DNA from: Saururus chinensis
Taxonomy: Eukaryota; Streptophyta; Magnoliopsida; Piperales; Saururaceae
Length of the DNA: 64,000 nt
Direction of reading: 5' to 3'
Assembly (NCBI GenBank): GCA_035235625.1
Contig: CP141147.1
Span: forward strand, 12,141,001 to 12,205,000
Both the position numbers and the translations under genes were made by a program. Under the pieces are notes generated by a model. That model searched no databases and was not told the origin of the DNA. It was given only the letters and a program-made list of their open reading frames with translations. Positions 12,753 through 24,949 of the stretch are shown piece after piece. Every line of letters starts with the position of its first letter. The first letter of the stretch is position 1.

Positions 12753-13293
12753 GAATGTGGCTATTTGCACCCAAGAAAACTCCTCTGTCCCCCAAAAAGA
12801 GTAAAAAGAAAACTTCTAATTTTTCATTACTCTAATACCTGATCCTTCCCCCATCATTTCTCTACTCCCCCCCCCCCCCCCCCCGCTTCTCTTTCAACTC
12901 CATTGAGGCGGAGACCCTACTCCTCTTCCCCCTCCTTTTCCTCTTCCTCTTCTTTTTTACAGCTAGCTTGGCAACAGCCATGGCCCAGCCGCAATATCAA
13001 GCTTGACTCGGCTGCCAATGCGACCAAAAATGAGGAAAGGGTACTGAGGAGGAGGAGGAGGGGGGGTGTGACCAGGCTGATTTGGCCATATTCTGAGGTA
13101 GGATTGGAGCATGTTTTGCCACCATCTAAGGTGCTGACTGCTGGCGATGAAGAAGAAGAAGAGAGGAAGGCATGGGCTAAAAAGATATTATATATTTGTG
13201 AAATATGAAAAATGAGTGATTTTAAAAAATGTTGTTGAGGTAATTAAGAAATGGGGGACGGAGGAGTTTAACAGGGTACAAATAGCCACATTC
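12753..13293. mobile_element. Mutator-type MITE / small Pack-MULE candidate, 9-bp TSD
   Basis: Ends are inverted repeats beginning GAATGTGGCTATTTG. The left end continues CACCC..AAACTCCTC and the right end, read inward, TACCC..AAACTCCTC, giving about 40 bp of imperfect TIR. A perfect 9-bp direct repeat TTATTAGTA flanks it at 12744-12752 and 13294-13302, the duplication length typical of Mutator elements. The 541-bp body is GC-richer than its surroundings, has an 18-base C run (12867-12884), and has an open frame at 12903-13208 (101 codons, low-complexity RRRRR and EEEEE). I do not recognise the frame; it could be a captured gene piece or chance. Confidence 0.8.
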
Positions 13294-13302
13294 TTATTAG
13301 TA

Positions 13303-13795
13303 ACAGGGCAGAACACATGTTTGTTACGTCAGTAGGGAGAGCAGTTTTATAGTGACTTCTTTTTTGGCAACAAAATACTACTTTAATAGTAGAAAGAGAC
13401 AAAAACGCGAGAGGGTAAGCAATGCTTATACGCACTAGCATGCTTGTTCTCAAAGTGAGAAGTGCACATGGCACAATTCCACTATACAAAGGGGTTCCAT
13501 TTCTTGTATATCACGTTCCATTATCACGGAGACACCCTAGAGGTGACTGTTCGTGCGGCACTTGCTTGTTAATCACCCAATCAAGTCAGCCTTATTCGTC
13601 ATGGTCGTGGACTTGTGCCACTTCTGGGCTACAATACAGAATGTTGAACCTAACCGAATGTTGAACCTAACCTAAGGAAGACATATGATTGTATTGGAAC
13701 ATATGCCAAGTGTGCTAGTAGGAGGGACATACAACCTTGTAATACACACATTCAACTTAGGTAACTTGTGCCGAACCTGAGCCGAGCCAAACCCG
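13303..13795. other. no gene recognised
   Basis: Unassigned sequence between the MITE and CACTA B. The repeated phrase AATGTTGAACCTAACC near 13640-13670 is a short local duplication. No conserved domain is visible. Confidence 0.5.
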
Positions 13796-14510
13796 TACTA
13801 CAACAAAATGTAATATTAGCAACGCTTAGCTAAGCGTCGCTAAAAATAACTATTTGCGACAAATACAAAAACGCCGCAAAAAAAAGAACTATTAGTGACG
13901 CATTTTCGTATGCGTTGCTAATAGTCATATATTAGCAACGATTAGTTTAAAGCGTTGCTAATACTAATCCTATTAGCGACGCTTTATTATAAGTGTCGCT
14001 AATAGTTCCTCTATTTGCTACGTTTATACAACCGCCACTAAAAGATATATCTTTTAAATAAAAAAACATAATTATTAGCGATGCTTTTCTTAAGCGTCAC
14101 TAATAACTTTCGCAATAGCAACGCTAACAGTGCTGCTATTAGCGACGCTTACAAAAGCATAACTAATAGTTATGAATTAAAAATAATAAAAAAATAAAAA
14201 ATTTTGAATTATTAGCGATGCTTTTGAATAAGCATTGCAAATACCATTTCTATTAGTGACGCTTGTTGTTGACAAGCGTCGCTAATAGCTTTATTAATTA
14301 ATTTTATTTAATAAATAATATTAAATAAATTATAATAAACTTCCCAAATATAATATATTTTATTCAATATTTACTATTTATATATACAATAAATAAATAT
14401 TAAATTTTCAATAAAAACTAGTGTTAATAATAGATTAAACTTTCACTACTTATATATAATATATTTCATTTCTTAAATTTTATTATTAATTTTAAAATAT
14501 AATTTATAAT

Positions 14511-15110
14511 AAAAGAGAGAGTCTAGAGAGTGCATGGAGAGAAAGATGAGAGTGAGGAGAGAGAGGGATCGAAGAGAAAGAGAGAGGAGAGAGAAGGGGG
14601 AGGTAAGACAGTGAGGTAAGAGAGTGAGAGGGAGGAGAGAGAGAGAAAGAGGAGAGAGAGAGGGAGGAGAGAGAGAAAGAGGAGAGAGAGAGAGGGAGGA
14701 CAGAGAGTGAGAGAAAGAGAGGGAGAGGGAGGGGAGAGAGAGATAGAGAGGAGAGAGAAAGAGGGGTGAGGAGAGAGGGAGAGAGAGGATTTTATTTATT
14801 TATTTTATATAAATATACGTCACTAATACCATAGAGTATTAGTGACATATAGGCATATACGTCGCTAATACCCTTAGTATTAGCCACGTATATCCCTTTT
14901 TGTCAGTAATACATTTTTACTTTTTATTTTTTAAGTAATTTTTAAATAAAAAATATAAAATAGAGAGGATGTAGAGAGGGGGGAGAGGGAGGAGAGAGAG
15001 AGATAGGGAGGAGAGAGGGAGAGCGAGAGGGAGAGAGGAAGAGAGAGAGGGAGGAGAGAGAGAGAGGACAGAGAGGGTCGAGAACGAGGGGTGAGGATAG
15101 AGGGAGAGGA
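14511..15110. repeat. GA-tract modules, left part of CACTA B
   Basis: Almost pure purine on the plus strand at 14511-14790 and 14962-15110. The spacer between them carries the hairpin pair TATACGTC../..TATACGTCGCTAATA. Open frames across these tracts encode only Arg/Glu/Gly repeats and are not genes. Confidence 0.85.
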
Positions 15111-15276
15111 AAATTTTCTTTTATTTGTTTTATATTTTTTATTTAAAATTTAATTAAAAAATAAAAATATATTAGCGATGTATATAAATATATGTCGCGA
15201 ATACCTTCTAGTATTCGCGATGTATACGCTTATACGTTGCTAATACCTTTGAGCATTAGAGACATACATGCATATA

Positions 15277-17163
15277 TGTAACGTCCCGAAATTTCTATAT
15301 TTTGAAATTCGGGCGTTTAGGCCCATTAATGATTTTTCTTAAAATTAGATTATGTTGAGCCTAATTCGTTCAGAGAAGCCTTAAGACATTTGATAAGGCT
15401 TGGCAAGATGAACATATTGAGCCGAAGAACGTGTCAAACATGCACGGGGATAGTTGACTATGGCATTGGGAAGTGTGCCATAGGCGAGACCCACTTTAAA
15501 TTTGATAGAAAACATGCCCTTGTATGGTCTTGTTTCGAAGAGCTAGTCAATGCAAGTCCAATGGTACTAAGAATGCATGAATCCAAATTCGGGGTAAGTA
15601 GTTACACCTGTTTAAAGTTTGAATTTTTGTTTTGAAATTAAAAACGAAAATAAAAAATTAATAATAATATTGGCGTCAGCAGGTTGACGCCAACGCTGAC
15701 GCACTGGCATTAGCCGGTGCTGACGCTGGAGCTGACGCGGTGTCAGCTCACCTGCCACAATGCGGCAGGACTTGTCTAGGCTTGCCGCAACAGGCCTTCT
15801 CGGCTAGCCCTGCAGCTAGCCTTTTATGACCCTGTTTAGATGTGCACCATGTGGCGTGCATCCAACGGTTGCATTTTCTATAAATAGGGGAGGGGGAACA
15901 ACCTGGGGTAAGAAGAAACCCTGTTCACCACCTTCGGGCCAGAAATGAGAACTGTCCCAATGATAGGGAAGGTTCTGCCCTCCTCATCAAAGCCAGATGA
16001 GGACACTGTCTCGAGACTAGGGGAGGTTCTGCCTACCTCCCCCGAGCCGGGCGAGTAGACTGTCCCAGCTCTAGGGGAGATTCTGTTCGCCTCACCCGAA
16101 TCGGATGACGAAACTATCTCTGCGTAAGGGGAGGTTTCGCCCACCATTTTTAAGCTGGATAAAAGCGTAGGCTTAATGAGATTAGGTGGTTTTAAACTCT
16201 AATTTTGTGCTATGACTAGGAGTTATATTTTATAATTTATTTATCTTTAAATAAATTATTATTTTGAAATGGATATGATTAAGGGCGGACATGTGCTAAA
16301 ACAATAGCGTCGTCTACACCTCTTAGTGGGATTTTGTTGTGATACGTTTATTAAAATATTATTATTATTCGGAATATATTTACGAATAATTTGACCATAT
16401 TTGGTATAAAGCCAAAAAACTACGATCGGTTTTGATGGGTAGCTATTTGGTATAAAGCCAAAAGTTATCGGAGTTATAACTCTTAGGTACCACCTATTAT
16501 GGCATATGGCGCGCTCATGAAGTTGGATATCGTGGGAAGATCCTCTTCATTCTGATCTCGTTGCCCCACAAGCACGGGTGTATGTTGCTCTGGTATCGGC
16601 GATATTCAGTGAATGTTATTTTATTCGATTATTTGAATTATTTATCGGATTTTGGCTACGAACGAATTATCCGAGTTTACTGGATTCGGCAAAGAATCAT
16701 TTTGTCTGACTTTCCGTGTAAGAAGCGTATTGGATTTGGTTAGTCGATATTACTATTTTAAAGTTGACTTTTGAATATAATTATTATGAGAATATTTTAT
16801 GCATATTTATTTACACTTTATGTTTTAGCATGTTAATAGAATTTAATTATATCTACTGAGTATAATTATACTCACCCACCCCTAGATGCTGCAGGTTTAA
16901 CCGAATGTGATGATATGAATGAAGATTACCCGTAGACCTTGAAAGATCTATGCTTTGTTACGTTCTTTTATTATGTATCAATTTTGGATGCACGCAACTT
17001 TGATTTTGTCAAGGCACGATAGGCCTTTTTTGTAAAGTTTTTGTAATTACCTAAATTAATGAAAAGTTACTCTTTTGTCCACGGTTGATCTTGACCCATA
17101 TTTTATATTACGAATTGCCAGCGCTTCGACTTTTAAAGTAATTTAAAAAGTTGGGGCATAACA
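15277..17163 (+). mobile_element. 1.9-kb solo LTR of a Ty3/gypsy element inside CACTA B
   Basis: It starts TGTAACGTCCCGAAATTTC and ends TTGGGGCATAACA. Flanks are ATATA (15272-15276) and ATACA (17164-17168), a 4/5 match to a 5-bp target duplication. The site lies within a CACTA hairpin whose halves resume on both sides. A TATA box (CTATAAATAGGGG, near 15868) lies about 600 bp from the start. The CTACTGAGTATAATTAT..CTGCAGG segment near 16855 is typical of LTRs of this group. It contains no coding sequence. The run TGACGC..CTGACGC near 15670-15740 is a short GC-rich imperfect repeat. Confidence 0.82.
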
Positions 17164-17262
17164 ATACACATTGCTAATACCCTTAGTATTAACGACGTAT
17201 ATCCCTATGCATCATTAATATATTTTTATTTTTTAATTATGTTTTAAATAAAAAATATAAAA

Positions 17263-18605
17263 TAGAGAGGATATAGAGGAGAGAGTGGGGAGAAAGGGAG
17301 GAGAGAGAGGAACAAGAGAGGGAGGGAGAGAGAGTGAGGGAGGACAGAGGGAGTGAGAGAGGGAGAGAAGAAGCGAGAGAGAAGAGAGAGAGGGATGAGA
17401 GAGAGAGAGACAGAGAGAAAGGAGAGAGAGAGGGGAGAGGAGAGAGGGGAGAGTGGGAGGAGAGAGAGGGAGGGAAAGGGAGAGAGAGGGAGAGGAATAG
17501 AGAGAAGAGAGAGAGATAGGGAGGAGAGAGCGAGAGGAGAGAGAGAGTGGAAAGAGAGAGATAGGGAGGAGAGAGCGAGAGGAGAGAGAGAGTGGAAAGA
17601 GAGAGATAGGGAGGAGAGAGAGAGTGGAAAGAGAGAGAGAGAGAGTGGAGAAAGGAAGAGAGAGAGAGAGGGTAGAGAAGTGACAAGGGGAGAGAGTGAG
17701 GGAGAGAGGAGAGAGGAGAGAGAGAGGGAGGGAGAGAGAGGGAAAAAATTTATTTAATTTTTTTATATTATTTATTGAAAAATTAATATAAAATAAATAA
17801 ATAAAAATGTATTAGCAATGTATAGACATATACGTTGCTAATACCCTTAGTATGAGCGACGTATATCCTATCATCACTAATACATTTTTATTTATCTATT
17901 TTTTAATTAATTTTAAAATAAAAAATATAAAGTAGAGAGGATATAGAGAGAGGAGAGAGAGGGGAGAGAGGGAGGGAGAGAGGGAGAGAGAGGGAGGGAG
18001 AGAGGGAGAGAGAGGGAGAGAGGAAGAGAGAGAGGAGGAGAGAGTAGAGAGGGATGAGAGAGAGAGGGAGGATAGAGAGAAGAGAGAGGAGAGAGAGAGA
18101 GGGAGAGAGGGAGGGAGAGAGAGGGAGAGAGGAAGAGAGAGAGGAGGAGAGTAGAGAGGGAGGAGAAAGAGAGAGAGGGAGAGAGGAGAGAGAGAGAGGG
18201 TAGAGAGTGGGGCGAGGAGAGAGGGAGAGAGAGTTAAAATATTTATTTATATTTTTTACTTAAAAATTAATGTAAAATAAATAAAAATATATTAGAAACA
18301 TATATGCTTATACGTCGCTAATACCTCATAGTATTAGCGACATATAGGCTTATAGGCTTGGTATTAGCGACGCATTGCTCTATGCATCGCTAATACATTT
18401 TAATTTATTTGTGTTTTAATTAATTTTTAAATAGAAAATATAAAATAGAGAGGAGAGAGGGAGAGGGAGGGAGAGGAGAGAGTGAGGGAGAGGGAGAGAG
18501 TGAGGGAGAAGAGAGAGAGAAAGGGGTGAGGAGAGAGAGAGGAGAGAGAAATGGTAGAGAGAGATAAGGTGAGAGGAAGAGAGAAGAAGAGGAAAGAGAG
18601 AGGGT
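17263..18605. repeat. long GA tracts with hairpin spacers, right part of CACTA B
   Basis: Purine-only stretches on the plus strand at 17263-17747, 17932-18233 and 18444-18605 are separated by AT-rich spacers with TTAGCGACGTATA hairpins. The first tract has local higher-order repeats of about 58 bp near 17515-17630. Open frames here are strings of Arg-Glu or, on the other strand, Ser-Leu, and are not genes. Confidence 0.85.
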
Positions 18606-18829
18606 GCATAGAATAGTATTATTTTGAAAAAAAAATTAAGACATTTAGTGATAGTCAAAATAGCGCGTCACTAATATTACCTGTATTAGCGACGCTACAT
18701 TTTTCTGTCGCTAAGATATTTACAATTTGCGACATTTAATTTGAAGCGTCGCAAATGAAGTTAATTGCGACGCTTGACTGCATCTCAAATGAAAAAAATT
18801 TGCTATACATTTTACGCGAGTGAATTTCC

Positions 18830-19300
18830 ACCTATACCTTTATATCCCACAACTCCAACAAGACTTCGAAACCAGGTAGGGACAAAAAAGGCGTCGCTTT
18901 GGGTATGAGGATGATGATGCTTACGGCGTGTCCGACGAGCCTAACCAGTCACTCATGCATGGTAGTTCAGCCGCCTGTGCGTTGTCATCTAACCGCCCGT
19001 GCATGGTCGTCTAGCCGCCCGTGCCTGGTCATTTGTGAATCTCCATGCATGGGGAGTTCAATCCTTCAGCCACCGTCCGCTATCGTCTCGCCGCTGCCGC
19101 CGAACATTGATGCTTGCAATAAGGGCCAGATCTGCAACCTCCACCGACGAGCAGACCTTTTTCCAGCCCTCTGGGCGGTTGTGGCTAGTTGACGACGCTG
19201 GTGGATCTGACACCTCTCACTGTGGCCAGAGGTTCAAGACGACCCATGCACGCAGGTTGGCCTAGACCAAACCATGCGGGTCAGGTTTTAGACCCGGCCC
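18830..19300. other. GC-rich block of CACTA B with a shared junction motif
   Basis: It follows the last hairpin cluster. The junction reads TTTTACGCGAGTGAATTTCC then CCTTTATATCCC, a possible core promoter. Comparable junctions occur in element D (near 55015) and, reversed, in E (near 58500). Two overlapping 88-97-codon frames exist, but I recognise no protein. Confidence 0.5.
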
Positions 19301-20464
19301 AAACTGGGTAATTAAAAAAAATTACCCTTTGACTTTTCATTTGTTTTTTGTTTAATTTTTTTAGCGACACTTATTTTTTAATGATATTAGCGACGAATTG
19401 ATCAAGCGTCGCTAATAGTGTTAAATTATTTTTTTATTTATAAATAATTTTTTTTATATTTTTAAAAATAATTATACCAATTAGTGATGTTTACTAACAA
19501 GCATCACTAATAATTATTTATTTAATTTTTAAGAAAAATTATATTTTAAAAAAAATTAAAATATTTTTTATTAGCAACGTTTGATAATGTCGCTAATAAT
19601 GTAATATTAGCAACGCTTAATAAAAAGCGTCGTTAATATTGTACTAATAGCAACGCTTTATAAACGTCGCTAATACTATGTTTTAGCGATGTTTGAATTA
19701 TGCATCGCTAATATGTAGTAGCGACAATAGTTTTATCGACGCATTTAGCGGCGCTTTATATGCGTCCCTAATAACTATTAGCGATGCTTAAATACATCAT
19801 TAATAGTCAATTTTGTTGTAGTGCAGGTCCAAGAGGCGGTTAAAGCACACGGGCGCGACGAATTGTTAAATTAAGAAGACTTGACCTCTCTAACGAGTAC
19901 CACACACATGGAGTAGTGCACCGCTTTGTCTTTGTGCAAGAGAAATAAGTAAAAATGTGAAGGACATTTAATCTAAATTGGTCCTTAAGTTTCAACCAAC
20001 AAACTTAAAACATCATGGCAACAATTATGACTCTAATCATGATATCTGAAACAAATCTCAAGCCAGAAAGGCAAAGGAGCATAGAACAAAGTCAACCAAA
20101 ACATGAAGTTCTAGTAAAACATTAGAATTAATCAGAAAAGATAGTAAGGTCTCTCTAGGCTCCTGCCTACACCCGATCATCCTCCACACGCTCGTACCGT
20201 GGGACCTGATCATCTGCATGTCTCACTATGCAGCCCCAAAACATAAAACATAAAAAACTGGGGTGTGCATAAAACTCAGTAAGGTTTTGATTGTAGAAAC
20301 GGTAAATCAGAAAGCAACCATGACATATCAACATGTTCTATCACATCAACATATCATATCATATCTCATTTCTGATTACTTTCCCTTATCTTAACCATAC
20401 TTACCCATAAGTAACTATCCTGCAGGGAAACATTTCAAACTCGCTATTCATAGCAAGAATAATC

Positions 20465-20910
20465 ACATTGTAACATAAACATCCATTCTGCATGAAGAGT
20501 GTCTCTAGCACACCGTACATAATCATGCATATCCATTTTCCCTTCATCAACATTAATCCTGCATGACAAGTTTCTTATACACACTATACATATCCATGCA
20601 TTTTCATAAACAACCATCTTGTATGAAAAGTGTCTCTAACTCACAATCACATCATGTATATCCATAAACAACCATCCTCCATGAGAAGTATTTCTAACAC
20701 ACAATCACATCATGCATATCCATAAATAGCCCTCCTGCATGAGAAGTCTTTTTAACACACAATCACATCATGCTTGTCCATAAACAATCATCCTGGATGA
20801 GAAGTTTTTCCAACACATAACCATATCATGCATATCCATAAATATTCAACCTGCAAGAGAAGTGTCTCTAACACACAATTAGACCATAACCATGTATATC
20901 GATAAAAACA
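20465..20910. repeat. 58-bp minisatellite, about seven copies
   Basis: Units share CCATAAACAACCATCCTGCA, a GAGAAGT-TCT core, and CACAATCACATCATGCATAT. Copies are 57-64 bp long and 75-90% alike by eye. It lies inside the probable LTR. The copies abut with no unique spacers, so this is not a CRISPR-like array. Confidence 0.85.
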
Positions 20911-22586
20911 TCAACCCTACTTAATTGGCTGACGGTTAAGAAGTCCATTCTCACTAAACACAATCCCCAATTGGAAAGTCTGAAGGAATTATGCAGTTTG
21001 GGTAAATTCCCTAACGTGGAAGATTACCCCTTAGTAAGCCGGTGTACTCGGCCACACTAGCCTGGATTCTTAGGGTTCATATTGTCTCAATAGTTTTGTC
21101 TCCTTATAGCATTTTCGCTCTTCTCAACCCAGGGAGGAAAAGCCATCCTCGAGGGAAGTAAAACCCCATCCTTTCGGACGAAAACCCCATCCTTCTAAAC
21201 GTAAAACCTCATCATTTCGGACGTAAAACTGAATCGATAAGCCTCCAATTGATTAACCCAACAAGCAATATCACACAATTGCATTCAATCAATCAACATG
21301 GTAAATTTTGATAAAATCCCATTTGTAAATACCTCCCATAATGCATGCAACATGGTACATACGTGAGCATTGACTACATGAAGTCTAATTTATGAAACTT
21401 AATCCCCATCAGCCATACATCCATCATTTCTAATCGTAAATATCAATAATCACCATAATTACCCCCACATGTGTGTGTACATGGCAGAAACATTCAATTC
21501 TAAGCATATGAACATGCATTATTAGCATCCCATCAACATACTACACACATGTTATTTAACATTTAATCATGGCTCATTACTGAAATCACGAGTGAAAACT
21601 ATCGAAAAATACAATTCAAATCAAGTGTAATCTCATGCTAGACTTAAGTAAATATATTCATTACCACTCTTAAAGCTAAACATGACACCATCATTAACCC
21701 ATAATTTAACGATAATATGTGAAGGCATACAAATCCATTCTCATGCAATAACCTTATTGGAATCATACTTAAAGTATGAAGAACCACTCAACATGGATTG
21801 AAGATAAGAAATCATAACATGTTTAACCGAATAACATGTAATTCAAGTAATACTTAAACATTCATCATAGCTTCCAACATCAAATTCATGCCCTTCTAGT
21901 AGCTCTTCTTAGCATAAATTACTCATCATAATCATAGGAAATGATACTAAAAAGGAAAAACACAAAAATGAGCAAAATAAAAAAAATGACCAAACTGCAG
22001 TGTTGCCGTTCGAACGCCCTGCAGGGCCATTTGAATGCCATAACTACAGTTCTGGTTTGTCTTCTTCTTTTCAAATCTAAAACCGAAAATACACATATCC
22101 ATCTTAAACCTTCAAATCTTACTCCCAAACATCATCATAATGAAATCTAAGCCTTAGGAAACAATAAAGCTAGTCATTTATCAACAAAAGCACGAAGAAA
22201 TCACAAGAAAGATTAAGCTTTTCTTAATCTACCATTAAAGCTCAACTCTATGCAAACCCACTTTAAACTTCACCAAACTCAAATCCGAAAACACATACCC
22301 TTTTAGGAAGAAATCCCTTACCTTCAGTGTGCTTCTTTACTTGAAATCGACACTCCAACTCCTTCAAAATCCTACCAACAATAGGGTTTTGTTTAATACA
22401 TGTATAAATTCGATTAATAAAGCCTAAATCACTTAAAAACTCCTAGATCTAGGGCTTGTTTAGTTTCAAAACGAAAATCCCTCATTAGAGGTTTGAAATA
22501 GAGATTTAAATCAGAAACTTTAGTGGTAAAAATAAAGATTTAACTTTGGAAAGGGTGGGATTAAGAAAGATTGGGCAAAACCCTAG

Positions 22587-23168
22587 GGGTCTATTTGGAT
22601 TGGTGGAAAGTGGGGGAAAAGAAATGAATCTTCTTAAAATCCCCCAGTTTTCACTATTTGGTGCAACGGGGAAAGAGAAACTAGAGTTAAAACTGAGAGA
22701 AAATGGATAAAAAATTAGCCCAAAAACTTTCCACCCATTAACCCATGAATTTTGGGAGAAAATCAGCATAGTAAAGACTTATGTCTTGCCGCTATTACCA
22801 CCACCATCATTGTCACGGCCTCCACCGCTACCGCCATCATCACCACCGTTGCTACCACCAACACAGCCGACACCGTTACTACCATAGCCGCCGCTACTGC
22901 CACCACAGTCGCCACCGCTACTACCACTACCACCACCGCCGCCGCCGCCGCTACCGCCATCGTCGCCACCACCACTACCACCACTGCCGCCACCACCACC
23001 AACACCGCCATTACCACCACCATCACCATTAATTTTATCTAGCATCATTTCTGCAACAAAACAGTGAAATTTTTTTAGGAATCTCCTAGTTTCTCTTTTA
23101 CCTAGATTCACTTTCTCTATCTCTTTCTCTTTCCCTTTCTCCCGGATTCCACCAATCCAAACAGACCC
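22587..23168. mobile_element. Tourist-like MITE, TSD TAG
   Basis: Left end GGGTCTATTTGGATTGG and right end, read inward, GGGTCTGTTTGGATTGG differ at one base; the match continues into GTGGAA. A TAG triplet flanks each side (22584-22586, 23169-23171), consistent with a 3-bp duplication of PIF/Harbinger type. Its 582-bp body carries the trinucleotide repeat listed next. No transposase. Confidence 0.75.
22785..23033. repeat. imperfect (CCA/CCG)n trinucleotide repeat
   Basis: About 250 bp of CCA, CCG, CTA and TCG triplets. Every frame is open: on the plus strand it reads Thr/Ala or His/Tyr/Arg strings, on the minus strand Gly/Ser or Val/Ala strings. That openness is explained by the repeat, so I do not call the glycine-rich 110-codon frame (22779-23111) a gene. 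Confidence 0.8.
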
Positions 23169-23495
23169 TAGGTGATTAACGAAGAAATCAAGCTAATCTT
23201 ACCTTGTTCGGACTTTCCTCTAATGGAATGAGGATTAGGGCTTCCCAAGCTCCAGATTCCAGCCCTTCCCAAATGGGAATGAAACTGTGTCTTTCTATTC
23301 ATAGTAAGCATTAGGGTGGATGTAATAAAAATATGGGGTACAAATAGAATTTAACACTAAAAATGGGAAAATTGATCATTTTAATTCCAAAATGAAGTCT
23401 AAAAATTTTGAAACCCTTAATTACTGTCATTAGTTGTTTCTAGGGTCTTGTGAGACTCATCATCCCAAATTACGAATGTGGGGCCCACAGCGGGT

Positions 23496-24929
23496 TGATC
23501 GTTTATAATTAAACCCTTTGCAAGTGTATAAGGTAATTGTACTAGGATGAGTATTTAAGGGTTGTCGAACCTCAGGGAAGGATGAATTATTACTAAATCT
23601 AAAGAGGAATTTGCTGATTAAAAACTAAAAACAACTTAAACTTAAATTAAGCAAAAGAAAGGAATCAACTAGTTTAAAAACAAGAGATTAATATGATAGA
23701 ATTTACTTAGGAAATTGAATCTACTATAGAACCATAACAATTCCTTAACTTTTAATCCAAATCTAGTGTGAATATGAACAAGTATTCTTAGCTACAAGCT
23801 AGAATTACTTAAAAAAGAATCATTAATTAACTTCAATGGCATGAACTATCTTCGACAATAGCACGAATCATCTACACTAAATAGCTATAGGCATGACCCG
23901 TCTAATCTTAATATAACTCATCCAAGTCATTAATTATCTGAACATTAAAACTATTATATGACCATCTCATCTAAATCACAGAAATTAGAATTGATGCAAA
24001 TATCAAAACTACATCAATCTATCATTTACAAGACAATAAATCACATAGATTTGAATAAACATGAAAAGCTCTTCCATTAAAAAGGAAATCCTTATCATAC
24101 AATTGTCATAATTCACAACTAAGATCTAAATTAAAAAGAAAAGAAACTGAAACTTATCTATAGCTTCATCAACTCCTAAGTAAAAGAAAAGTCTAGCCTT
24201 CCATTGTAGAAGAAATCACTTGAATCTTCATTGAAAGCTTTGAGTTTTTCTCCATCTTCTTCTTCCTTCTTCCCTTCAGAAAATCTACTTTCTAACCTTC
24301 AATTTCGAGCCAAATATGTCTTTATATAGGCATAAGAACCATAGGAAGAAGTTGTATATGAAAAGGACTCAAAATTGGTTGAAATAAGGAAACTGCGCGT
24401 TATCCCATTTGAACACCCTGCATGCCTGTGCAAACGCCTATACTGTATTTTTCATCAAAATCACGTTATCCCATTTGATCCTTAAAAACACCCCGTTCGA
24501 ACGGCTACACTGTTTCTACAATCTAGACAATTTTTTTGGACAGTCCATATTTTGTTCATTAAGCTGTTTCTTTCATGTCCATATTAATTTCCAACATGTT
24601 TATAACTCCGAAAAGTTGTCCAAATCACTTTAAAGCATGTCAAGACTATTTTCAATTATTCCAAACATCATCCAAGTACTTCGATAAGCGTATTTTACCT
24701 ATAAAACATAAAACATCACATTTTAGACATGTAGAATGTAATTAAGATCCCAACTTGATTTAAATACATATCTAAACTACTAATAACTACAAAATTATTA
24801 CTAATAAAACTAAAATACTAATATATATCTTAATCTAAATAAACCATAACTAACTCTAAATTAACCTAATCTATACTAGCAAATAAGGTAAAAAGACATA
24901 TAAAATATCTATATATTTCATACTAATCA
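23496..24929 (-). mobile_element. LTR of an Athila/Tat-type gypsy element (3' LTR with PPT)
   Basis: On the minus strand it starts TGATTAGTATGAAAT (24929) and ends TTTAATTATAAACGATCA (23496). A TATA box (CCTATATAAAG, minus) lies near 24320, about 600 bp from the start. The distal end contains the phrase CTTTGCAAGTGTATAAGG and CCTCAGGGAAGGATG on the plus strand, of a type I associate with LTRs of the Athila/Tat group. A polypurine tract sits immediately upstream. No opposite LTR or clear gag-pol was found, so the element is truncated. Confidence 0.6.
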
Positions 24930-24949
24930 TGGGTCCCTCCCCCTAAATT
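24930..24949 (-). promoter_or_regulatory. polypurine tract for plus-strand DNA synthesis
   Basis: On the minus strand it reads TTTAGGGGGAGGGACCCA, directly against the start of the LTR at 24929. This is where a retrotransposon polypurine tract must lie, and it supports both the LTR border and the minus orientation. Confidence 0.6.

Larger units (their letters stand above)
13796..19823 (+). mobile_element. CACTA transposon B, non-autonomous, split by a solo LTR
   Basis: The left end reads TACTACAACAAAATG (first base C changed to T) at 13796, and the right end TTTTGTTGTAGTG at 19823. Flanking triplets are CCG and CAG, so the 3-bp duplication is imperfect. Both ends carry dense TTAGCGACGC hairpins (13810-14290 and 18640-19810). 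The middle alternates GA tracts with hairpins, and a GC-rich block lies at about 18830-19300. Without the 1.9-kb solo LTR the element is about 4.1 kb. No transposase is present. Confidence 0.82.
19864..23489 (-). mobile_element. probable long gypsy LTR (about 3.6 kb), borders approximate
   Basis: Minus-strand reading from 23489 starts TGTGGGCCCCACATTCG. Near 20270 the minus strand has CTTACTGAGTTTTATGCAC followed by a TGCAGATGATCAGG segment, the arrangement seen near the 3' end of the other LTRs here. It contains a tandem 58-bp repeat and a later MITE. I could not match a target duplication, and the left border is a guess within about 40 bp of the end of CACTA B. No gag-pol is present. Confidence 0.42.

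Noticed and set aside
17353..17757. Arg/Glu-rich and Ser/Leu-rich frames over GA tracts (also 53635-54072, 62596-63018 and 63160-63503)
   Set aside because: Pure GA or CT sequence lacks stop codons in most frames; composition explains the openness.
20465..20910. CRISPR-like array
   Set aside because: Units abut directly with no unique spacers, copies drift gradually, and the context is plant LTR sequence; it is a minisatellite. The same holds for 60360-60895.
22779..23111. Glycine-rich protein candidate (110 codons)
   Set aside because: All frames are open across the CCA/CCG repeat; no signal peptide or flanking gene structure is convincing.
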